Shown here piece after piece: positions 16,459 through 27,100 of a stretch of 64,000 nt of DNA. The notes under the pieces were generated by a model that did not search any database, was not told the DNA's origin, and saw only the letters and a program-made list of their open reading frames with translations. Position numbers and translations under genes: made by a program. This stretch comes from Chimaeribacter californicus. GTDB lineage: Bacteria; Pseudomonadota; Gammaproteobacteria; Enterobacterales; Enterobacteriaceae. The stretch is taken from the NCBI RefSeq assembly GCF_002858675.1, contig NZ_PJZF01000020.1, forward strand, positions 30,886 to 94,885. Reading direction: 5' to 3'. Numbering within the stretch: the first letter of the stretch is position 1; each line of letters starts with the position of its first letter.

Positions 16459-18159
16459 ATGATGGCACATACACGGAAATTAGTGGTGCTGGTGGCCGCA
16501 CTGATGATATTCCACGCACAGGCGCAACCTTTATCGCCTGCCGATCGCAATCAAATACAGACCCAACAGCAGCAGCTATTGCAGCAGAATGAACAGCAAC
16601 GTAATGATTTACAACGAAGTATGCAGGCAACTCTGCCTGCGGCACCGATGCCGGAAACCGGGCAGGGGCCATGCTTTACCATAAAGACTATTCAGATTGA
16701 TAACGCCTCGTTATTAACGGCTGCACAAAAGAAAACGCTGACCGCACCTTATTCCGGCCGCTGCCTCGGCATGGCAGAAATTAATCAGCTTATCCGGGAT
16801 GTCTCACAGTGGTATATCAGCCGGGGGGATATCACCAGCCGCGCCTTTATTACGGAGCAGGATCTCGCAGGCGGGCAGTTACATATCACGGTGCTGGAAG
16901 GGAAATTACAGGCCATCCGTCTGGAGGGGGCCGCATCGCGCCAGCTGGCCATGGCGTTCCCGGGGCGGGAAGGGAATATCCTGAACTTGCGCGATATTGA
17001 GCAGGGAATGGAGCAGATAAACCGGTTGCGTAGCACGCCGGTGCAGATTGAAATATTACCGGGAGAGAATGCCGGTTATTCCATTGTTAATCTCACCGCC
17101 ACGCCGGAATTTCCGCTGACCGTGGCGCTGGGTTTTGATAATAGCGGCCAGAAAAGTACCGGCGTCGGGCAGATAAATGGCTCGCTGACCGGCAATAACC
17201 TGCTGGGGCTGGCCGATAAATGGTTCATCAGCGGGGGCCGCAGCAGCGCGTTCTCCCACTCGCGGGATGCGCAAAGCCTTCAGGCCGGGCTTTCGGTGCC
17301 TTATGGCTACGGCCTGCTGGATTATAGCTACAGCTGGAGTGACTACCGCAGCACCCTGACCAGCAACGGCTATCGCTGGCTCTCCCACGGCAGCAGCGAA
17401 ACCCACCGCCTGAACGGTTCCTGGGTACTGTTCCGTAACAGCGACATCAAAACCGGGCTGATGGCCGGCCTCAGCCACTACACCAGCCATAACTACCTGA
17501 ACGATGTGCTGTTGCAGAGCAGCAGCCGTCAGCTCACCAGCCTGCAACTCGGCCTCAACCACACCCAAAAACTCGCCGGTGGCATCGCCACGCTTAACCC
17601 GGTGTTCAGCCATGGGGTGCCCTGGCTTGGGGCGGAGAGCGACCACGGCAAACCCGGCGCTCTTCCGAAAGCGGACTTCCGGAAATGGAGCCTGAGCGGC
17701 AGTTTTCAGCGGCCGGTGACGGCATCGCTGTGGTGGCTGAGCAGCGTGTACGGGCAGTGGACGCCGGATCGGCTCTACGGCAATGAGCGGCTGACGATCG
17801 GCGGCGACAGCTCGGTGCGCGGTTTTAAAGAGCAGTACCTCTCCGGCGACATCGGCGGCTACTGGCGGAACGAACTCAATTACGCCCTGATGACCTTGCC
17901 CGGCCTCGGCCAGGTGAATGCCACGCTGGCCGTTGACGGCGGCTGGCTGAAGAAAAGCACCGAGGAGCCGTGGGCTTCCGGCACGCTGTGGGGCAGCGCG
18001 GTGGGGCTGGGCACCACCAACCGTTACCTCTCTACCCAGTTAACGCTTGGCCTGCCGGTGAGCTATCCCGACCGGCTGGCACCCGATCATCTCAGCATCT
18101 CTTACCGGCTGGCACCCGATCATCTCAGCATCTCTTACCGGCTGGCGCTGGTGTTCTAA
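16459..18159 (+). CDS. cdiB: CdiB/ShlB-type outer-membrane transporter for CdiA
   Basis: A 566-residue two-partner secretion transporter. A signal peptide (residues 1-~22, ending AQAQ) is followed by a Gln-rich plug helix, a POTRA domain (~72-150, CFTIKTIQI to LHITVLEGKL), and a 16-strand barrel with the conserved VRGF motif (SSVRGFKEQYLSG). It exports CdiA, which follows after 11 bases. The C-terminus is odd: the segment RLAPDHLSISY is exactly duplicated near the end (33-bp tandem repeat 18072-18137). The final residue is Phe, as required for barrel insertion. Confidence 0.93.
   Translation: MMAHTRKLVVLVAALMIFHAQAQPLSPADRNQIQTQQQQLLQQNEQQRNDLQRSMQATLPAAPMPETGQGPCFTIKTIQIDNASLLTAAQKKTLTAPYSGRCLGMAEINQLIRDVSQWYISRGDITSRAFITEQDLAGGQLHITVLEGKLQAIRLEGAASRQLAMAFPGREGNILNLRDIEQGMEQINRLRSTPVQIEILPGENAGYSIVNLTATPEFPLTVALGFDNSGQKSTGVGQINGSLTGNNLLGLADKWFISGGRSSAFSHSRDAQSLQAGLSVPYGYGLLDYSYSWSDYRSTLTSNGYRWLSHGSSETHRLNGSWVLFRNSDIKTGLMAGLSHYTSHNYLNDVLLQSSSRQLTSLQLGLNHTQKLAGGIATLNPVFSHGVPWLGAESDHGKPGALPKADFRKWSLSGSFQRPVTASLWWLSSVYGQWTPDRLYGNERLTIGGDSSVRGFKEQYLSGDIGGYWRNELNYALMTLPGLGQVNATLAVDGGWLKKSTEEPWASGTLWGSAVGLGTTNRYLSTQLTLGLPVSYPDRLAPDHLSISYRLAPDHLSISYRLALVF
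18072..18145 (+). repeat. 33-bp tandem duplication in the 3' end of cdiB
   Basis: Unit 18072-18104 is repeated exactly at 18105-18137, with eight more matching bases to 18145. It adds 11 residues in frame just before the last beta-strand of the barrel. Confidence 0.95.
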
Positions 18160-18170
18160 AAGGCAAGGTT

Positions 18171-21100
18171 ATGGACAATCGACTCCCACAGGCTTCTTTT
18201 TCCCAGCGTCTGCTGACCTACCTGATCTGTGCGCTGGTGGCATGGCAGCCGTTGCTGCCGACGCTGGCGGCTGAGATCGCCCCGGCAGGCACCCACACGC
18301 AGCTGGATAAAGCCGCCAACGGCGTGCCGGTGATCAACATCGCGCCACCCAACCAGGCCGGGATCTCCCATAACCAGTACCAGACCTACAACGTCGGCCC
18401 GGAAGGGCTGATCCTCAACAACGCCACCGGGCAACTGACCCAGACCCAGCTGGGCGGCCTGATCCAGAACAACCCGAACCTGAAAGCCGGGCAGGAAGCC
18501 CACGCGATTATCAACGAAGTCACCGGCGCGAACCGTTCACAGCTCCAGGGTTACACCGAAGTGGCGGGCAAAGCGGCCAATGTGATGGTCGCCAACCCTT
18601 ACGGCATCACCTGTAACGGCTGCGGCTTTATCAACACGCCGAATGTCACGCTGACCACCGGCAAGCCCACCTTTGATGCGCAGGGCAACCTGCAATCGCT
18701 GGAGGTGAGCAAAGGCAGCATTACGGTGGAAGGGCAGGGGCTGAACGGCAGCCAGTCGGATGCGCTGTCGATTATCGCCCGCGCCACCGACGTGAATGCC
18801 GCCATTCACGCCAAAGACCTGAAGGTGATTGCCGGGGCGAACCGGGTCGCGGCAGACGGCAGCCTCACGCCGATTACCGGTGACGGCGCGGCCCCCAGCG
18901 TCTCCGTGGATACCGGCGCGCTGGGCGGCATGTATGCCAACCGCATCCATCTGGTCTCCAGCGAAAAAGGGGTGGGGGTTAACCTCGGCAACCTGAATGC
19001 CCGGCAGGGTGATATTACGCTGAATGCCAACGGTAAACTGGTGGTCAACACCAGCCTGGCCAGCGGCGCGCTGACGGCGAAAGGTGAGCGCGTGGAACTG
19101 CACGGCGACAACAAAGCCTCCGGCACTATCACGATCGGCGGGCAGACGGGCGTCAGCGTACAGGGCGGCGCACTGGTCAGCGACGGCAACATGGCGCTCA
19201 CCAGTGACGGCACGCTGCAACTCAGCCATGCCGCGCTGACCGCCGGGCAGGATATTCAGCTGTCAGGCCGCGATCTCACGCAGGACAGCGCCAGCCGGGC
19301 AGATGCGGCGCGTGACATCCATCTGGCCGCCGGCGGCAATGCCCTGACCCAGGGCAACCTGAATGCCGGCCAGACCCTGACGCTGACGGGCGGCACGCTT
19401 AACAACAGCGGCACGTTGCTGGCGGGCGGGCAGGTGCAGAGCAGCATGAACGCGCTCACTAACAGCGGCACCCTCCAGAGCGGGCAGGGCATGGTGCTCA
19501 ACGGCGCGTCAGTGGTAAACAGCGGTACGCTGCAAAGCGGCGATACGCTGGCGCTCACTGCCGACACCCTCAGCCAGAACGGCACGCTCAGCGCACAAGG
19601 CGCAGGCACCCTGACGCTGCGTGACGCGTTACGCAACAGCGGCAAACTTCTGAGTGACAGCAGGCTTACCCTTAACGCGGGAACGCTGGAACAGAACGGC
19701 ACGCTCTCCGGCGCACAGGGGCTGGCAATGAGCAGTGACACGCTGACCGGCGGCGAAGGCTCCGTGACCCGCAGCCAGGGCGCGCTGACGCTGAAGGCCA
19801 ACCGCGCCGTGCTGAACGGTGATGTGAGCGCCGGGGGCGATCTGGTGTTGCAGGGCAACCAGCTGACCAGCGGAAAAACCGCGCAGGTGCAGAGCCAGGG
19901 CGATCTCACGATCGCGGCGCAGCAGGCCACGCTGGACGGCACGCACGCGGCCAAAGGCACGCTGAGCATGAGTGCTGAACAGCTGCACCATGGCGGCAAA
20001 AGCAGCGCGGCCGCTGTGCGGATCACCGCGCCGGAGATGGAAAACAGCGGCACGCTGACCGCGCCGGACCTCAGGGTAACCAGCCACGCCCTCACCAACA
20101 GCGGCCTGTTGCAGGGCGAACAGTCATTACACCTGCTGGCCACGCAACTCGATAACCTCGCGGGCGGCACGATCCACACGGCCGGCGATCTGACGCTGGC
20201 GATCCCGGTGCTCAATAATGACGGCCTGATCACCGGGGAGAGCGCGCTGGCACTCAGCGGCGATCGCCTGACCAACCGGGGTGAAATCAACGCCGTGACC
20301 CTGACGGCCGCCACCCTCGCCCTCTTTAACGAGGCACCGGGGCTGTTGCTGGCGAAAGATCGCCTGACGTTCAGCGGCGACGCGCTCGATAACGCGGGCC
20401 AGCTGGCGGCAGAGACACTGGCGGTCACGCATGGAACCCTCACCAACCGCGGCACACTGCAAGGGAACAGCTCGCTGGCGGTAGCAGCCGATGCCGTCAC
20501 CAACCAGGGCGCGCTGCTGAGCGGCGGCACGCTGACCCTCGACGCCGGCACGCTGGATAACGCCGGTGATCTGCAATCCACGGATATGCTGCTGACGCTG
20601 GCAAACAGCCTCACCAACCAGAGCAACGGCAACCTCCTGGCGACCGGGCACCTCACGCTGCACGCGCCGCTGCTGGAGAATGCCGGGCAGATCGCGGCTG
20701 ACACGCTGACTACCCAGGCGGAGACCCTGACCAACCTGGGGCGGCTGCAGGGCACCACCGCCTTTACCCAACGCGGCACCACGCTGGATAACCAGCAGGC
20801 GGGCGTGCTGGTCAGTAACGGCACGCTGGATCTCCGGCAAACCCGCCTGACCAACGCCGGGCTGTTGCAGGGCGGCACGCTGAATCTCGCCACCGGCGAG
20901 TGGATAAACAGCGGCAATGCCCTGAGCGAACAGGATGGGCAGGTCACGGTGGAGCACCGGCTGGAAAACAGCGGGAAAATCCTCGGGCAGCAGGGCATCA
21001 CCTTACAGGCGGAACAGATCGACAACCGCGGCTGGCTGATGGCGAAAGTGGCGGCGCTGCAAGGTGACCTGATCAACAGCGGCCTGATCCAGGGCAGTGA

Positions 21101-24100
21101 CAGCGTGCAGGTACAGGGCGGCGCACTCGGCAACAGCGGGCAGCTGCTGAGCGGCGATGCGCTGACGATCGACGGCGATACGCTGGCGAATCAGGGCGCG
21201 TTGCAGGGGCGCACGGTCAAGGTGCAGGCCCGCAACTGGCAGAACAGCGGCAGTGCGCTGGCAGAGAACGCGTTCAGCGCCGTGCTTACCGGCGACCTGA
21301 CCAACAGCGGCTCACTGCTGGGGCAGCAGGATGTCGATCTCAGCGCGGCGGGCATCAATAACAGCGGCACACTGGCCGCCAGCCAGCTCAGCCTTGATGC
21401 CCCGTCACTGATTAACAGCGGGCTGTTGCAGGGTAACCGCTCGCTGTCCCTCACCACCGCGCAACTGAGCAACACCGCGCAGGGGCAGCTGCTGAGCGGC
21501 GGCGGGCTGAGCCTCTCGCCGGATCGGCTGGAGAACGCCGGGCTGGTGCAGGCCAATGAGGGTTTCACCTTCAACGGTCAGTCCCTGATCAACCAGGGGC
21601 GGATAGCGGCCAACAGCCTGACGCTGGCAGCCGCTGACACGCTGGACAACCAGTCCGGCGGGCAGCTGGTGGCGCAGGAGGGCGCGGCACTCCAGGCTGC
21701 CACCCTGAACAACAGCGGCACCGTGGCCGCCCGCACCCTGACGCTGACCGGCAGCACGCTGCGCAACAACGGCACCGCCCAGGGCGAACAGCGCCTCGAT
21801 CTCACGGCCAGCACGCTGGAGAACTACGGCCAGCTGCTGAGCGGCGGCGACCTGACCCTGCAAGGGGGCAGCGCGCAAAACAGCGGCACGTTGCAGGGGC
21901 AACAGCTGATCTACACCCTCAGCCAACTGGACAACAGCGGCAGCCTGAACGGGGTTAACGGCCTGAACGGCAGCGTCACCGGTGACCTGATCAACCACGG
22001 CCAGCTGTGGAGCGGCGGTGACGGCTGGCTCAGCGGCGGGCGCCTGCTGAACAGCGGCACGGTCGCTGCCCGCACCCTGACGCTGCACGCCAATGAACTC
22101 ACTAACGATGGCCTGTGGCAGGGCAGCGACGGGCTGGCCGTAACGGGTGACAGCATAACCCTCGGCCAGCCGGGGCGCGCCCTCAGCGGCGGTGACCTGA
22201 CGCTTACCGCCGGGCAACTCATCACCCACGGCACGCTGCAAGGGCAGGATGCCGACGTCACTGCCGACGCATGGCAACATGACGGCTCACTGCTGGCGAC
22301 CAGCGCACTCACTGCCGCCGTCACCGGCACATTGCAGAATGGCGGTCAGTTGCTGAGCAAAGCGGGCGCGCAAGTCACCGCCCGCACGCTCAGCAACCAG
22401 GGCTCGCTGCTGAGTGAGGGGGATCTCACGCTCGACGGCACCACCCTGAACAACAGCGGCGCGGTGCAGGGCAACACCCTGACGATTCACCCGACGCAGG
22501 TCACCAATCAGGGCACCCTGACCGGCCTGCACGCCCTGACGATCGGCACCCCGCCGCCCGCCTTTGCCCGCATGTTGCGGGTGATGGCCGTCGCGTCTGC
22601 CGCGCCGTCACTCCTCAACAGCGGTGCGTTGCTGACCCAGGGCGCGCTGACGATTAACGGCGGCAATGGCCGCATCACCAACAGCGGCAGCCTGCAGGGG
22701 CAGAGCATCACGCTGCAGGCGGGTGACCTGATCCAGAACGGCACCATCCAGAGCGCCGATGCGCTGGCGCTGGTGCTGGCGAATACGCTGGCGGCCGGGG
22801 CGAACAGCAAAATCAGCGCCAACGGCCAGGCAGCGCTTCAGGCGCTGACCCTCAGCAACCAGGGCCAGTGGATCGCCAAAAACCTCAGCCTGAAGGGCGG
22901 ATCGCTGGACAACAACGGGGCCATCAGCGGGGTGGAGGGGCTGGCGGTCAACCTCACCGGCAACCTGACCCAGCAGCAGGACAACACGCTGCTCAGCGGC
23001 GGCGCGCTGACGCTGAATGCCGCCTCGGTGAACAATCAGGGGCGGATGCAGGGCAACAGCCTGAGCCTGACCGGCGGCGCACTGACCAACAGCGGCCGCC
23101 TGCAAGGGGACAACGGCATGACGCTGACCCTGAGCGGCGACCTGACCAACACCGCCGCCGGCAGCCTGCTCAGCGGGCAAGATCTCTCGTTCACCACCCC
23201 CAACCTGATCAACCAGGGGCTGATTCAGGGCAGCGGCACCAGCACACTCACCGCCACCCAGACGGCCCGTAACGAAGGCCGCCTGCTCGGCGGCGGCCAG
23301 CTGACGCTGAACACCCCGCAGCTCACTAACAGCGGCTGGCTTCAGGCGGCGCAACTGAATGTGAATGCGGCGTCCACCGGCAATACCGGCACCCTGCTGG
23401 CGGAACAGCAGGGCACGCTGACCGGCCGGGCGTTAACTAACCAGGGCCGCGTGCAGGGCGCTAACCTGACGGTGAATTATCAGCAACTGACCAACAGCGG
23501 CACCCTGCTTGGCGGCAGCCAGCTTAACATCACGGCAGACCAGGCCAGCCAGCAGGGCAGCGGGCGGCTGTTCAGCGGCGGCAACCTTGTGCTTAACAGC
23601 ACCGGGCTGGACTCCACCGGCCAGCTGGTCGCCCTCGGCAACCTGACGTTGACGCTGGCCAATGCATTCACCGCGCAGGGCACTGTGGCAGCCGGGAACA
23701 CGCTGACGGCCAGCAGCAACGGCGATCTGGTGAATCAGGGCGTAATGCAGGGGCAGGCACTCAACCTCAGCGCCGGGGGCGCGCTGGTGAACAACGGCCA
23801 GCTGACCACCGGCAGCGGCACCAGCAACCTCAGCGGCGGGCGCATCGATCTTAACGGCGCGGGCAGCCTGCAGGGCGGCGGTGACGTCACCCTCGCCAGC
23901 CGCAGCGACATCAATGTCGCGGGCTTTACCGGCACGCTCGGCTCCCTGACGCTCAGCGCGCCGGGCAGCATTCTCAACAGCGCGCTGATCTACGCGGGCA
24001 ACAATCTCTGGTTGCTGGCAAACAGCATCCAGAACCAGCGCGGCGACATGCTGGCCGGTAACAGCCTGTGGATGCAGCGCGACAGCGCAGGCAATGCCAA

Positions 24101-27100
24101 CAGTGAGGTCATCAACACCTCCGGCACCATCGAGACGCAAAACGGCGATATCACGGTGAAGACCGGGCACTTGCTGAACCAGCGCGACGGCTTCTCCGCC
24201 AGTGAACAGGTTATCTCCACGGACAAACCCGCCTGGGCGGGCGATGCGGTGGTTGCGATTCCGCTCTCCTGGTTTGCACCGGGGGAGTATGCCTCGCATA
24301 CACGGGAAGGGCAGTGTATTCACGGCCATGGGGATGATATTTGCTCGACAGTCACGTACTACGCACCGACCGAAAAAGCCGCCGTCCAAAAAGTCGCGGT
24401 ACAAAGCTCGGCCATTACCGTAAACCCCGGCGGCAACCAGGCGCGGATCGCGGCCGGGCGTAACGTTACCGGCCAGGCCGGAACGCTGGAAAATATGGCC
24501 TCGGCCCTGCTGGCCGGTGGGGATATGGCGCTCTCCGGTGACACTCTGAGCAACCGCTCCTGGACGGAAGGCACCACCACGGAGTACCTGACTTACCGCT
24601 ACACAGGCGGATCAAGTTCATCCTCTATGTCTTACAAGCTGGACGGTGCGCCCACCTATGAAACGGACGGCAGCGGCAACGTGTACCGCGCCGTGATTCA
24701 GGCAGGCGGCAACCTCAGCGCCAGCTTCAGCAACAACATCAGCAATACTGAGACCAACGCCAATGCCGGTGGGGTTGACCACACCCTCACGGCCCCGGCC
24801 CTGAGCCGCCTGGCAACGCCGGGCATCGCGGCCGCCCAGCAAAAACAGGCGCTGGCGAACAGCGCGCAGGTAGCGGTCGGTTCACTGCAATGGCAGGATC
24901 AACTACAGGCCGCGCTGCAACAGATCAACGGCGGCAGCGCGCTGGACAATACGACCGCCTCCGTCACTGCCCTGAAAAATTACACGACCCAACCGCAGGC
25001 CGGGGCCGGGCTGGGGCAGGCTGCCGTGTTAAACAGCACACAGGTGAACGGCACCGGGCTTTCGGCCACGCAAGGCAGCGCGCTGCATACCTATCAGGGT
25101 AAAGCGGTGGATACCAGCGCCTACCCGCTGCCGAGCGGGCAGAACGGCTATTTTGTGGCGTCTGCCGACCCTCAAAGCCCATACCTCATCACCCTTAACC
25201 CCAAACTCAACGGGCTGGGCCAGCTTGATGCAAGCCTGTTCGGCGATCTCTACACCCTGCTGGGCAAACAGCCGGGGCAGGCGCCGCAGGAGACGCGCAG
25301 CCAGTACACCGACGAGACGCAGTTTATCGGCTCCGCTTACCTGCTCGACCGCCTCAGCCTCAAGCCGGAGTATGACTACCGGTTCCTGGGCGACGCGGCC
25401 TTTGATACCCGCTACGTCAGCAACACGGTGCTTAACCAGACCGGCAACCGTTACCTGAACGGCCTCGGTTCCGATCTGGAACAGATGCGCTACCTGATGG
25501 ACAACGCCGCCGCGGCACAACAGTCGCTGGGGTTGCAGTTCGGCGTCTCGCTCACGGCGGCACAGGTCGCGGCGCTCGACACCAGCATCATCTGGTGGGA
25601 GGCCACCACGGTTAACGGCCAGACGGTGATGGTGCCGAAGGTTTATCTCTCGCCGAAAGATGTCACGGTGAACAACGGCAGCGTGATCGCCGGCAACAAC
25701 GTGACGCTCAAGGCCGGGACGATCACCAACAGCGGCAGTTCGCTGCTGGCCCAGTCCGGCATGGCGCTCGACAGCCAGAACAGCATCAGCAACCTGAACG
25801 ACGGGCTGATGAGCGCAGGCAGCAGCCTGCAACTGAGCGCACTGGGTGACATCAATAACGTCGGTGCCACCATCCGCGGCACCACCGTGGCGCTGGAGAG
25901 CGTGGGCGGCAGCATCAACAACCTGACCACGGCTGACACGCAGACCTTTAACGCCACCAGCAAAGGCGGCGCGGCCATGAGCTTCACCCAGACCGCGCCC
26001 GGCAGCACCGGCAGCATCACCGCGCTGGACACGCTGAGCCTGCAGGCTGGTAAAAACATCACCGTGACCGGGGCCGCGCTCTCGTCAGGCGGCGACATGC
26101 TGATGAACGCCTGGGGCGACATCGCGGTCACCGCCAATCAGCTCACCAACGGCAGCAGCCAGTCCGGCTTTAAAAACGGCTGGCAGAACGCCGCGAACAC
26201 CGGGACCCGCACGGTCAGCAACCAGGCCGACAGCGTGTCGGCGGGCGGCAACCTGACCATGCAGGCGGGCCATGACCTCACCGTGACTGCCGGTGCCGTT
26301 AATGCCGGCGGCAACGCCGCGCTGGCAGCCGGTAACGATCTCACCCTGAACAGCGCCGCCACCAGCCAGCAGGACAGCAAAGGCAAGCGCGAGTCGCACA
26401 CCACCGGCGTCGATCGCACCACCGTCTCCAGCGGCGGCGATCTGACCCTGACGGCCGGGCGTGACCTCACCAGCCACGCAGCCGGGCTGGCCGCCGAGGG
26501 GGACGCCGCCCTGAACGCCGGGCGGGATCTCACCTTACAGGCGGAAGCCACCACCAGCGGCAACCGCTATAAATCCGGCAGCAACAGCGAGATCAATGAG
26601 ACGGTGCGGCAGCAGGCCACCGAGATCGCCAGCGGCGGCAGCACCACCCTGGCCGCCGGACGTGATGTGAACAGCGCCGCGACGCAGGTCACCGCGCAGC
26701 AGGATGTCTCGGTCACCGCCGGACGTGATGTCACCCTCACGACCGCCACCGACAGCGATTACCACTACAAAGAGGAGACCAAAACCAAAAAAGGGTTCCT
26801 CAGCAAAAAGACCACCCACACCATCGAGGAAGAGAGCGCCACCACGGAACAGGGCACGCTGCTGAGCGGCAACCATGTCACGGTCTCGGCGGGCAATAAC
26901 CTGCTGGTGCAAGGCTCGCAGGTGGTGGGTGACAGCAACGTAACGCTGAACGCCGGTAACCAGGTCGATATTCTGGCAGCTACCAATACCGACTCCGCAT
27001 GGCACTTCTCCGAGACCAAAAAAAGCGGCCTGATGGGCACCGGCGGCATCGGTTTCTCTATCGGCAGCAGTAAAACCGTGCATGACCTGAAGGAGAAGGG

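Noticed and set aside
17970..18170. Extension of cdiA upstream to 17970
   Set aside because: It overlaps cdiB out of frame; the signal peptide begins at ATG 18171.
19380..23900. FHA repeats as possible CRISPR or satellite
   Set aside because: They are coding repeats of ~20-25 residues in one open frame.
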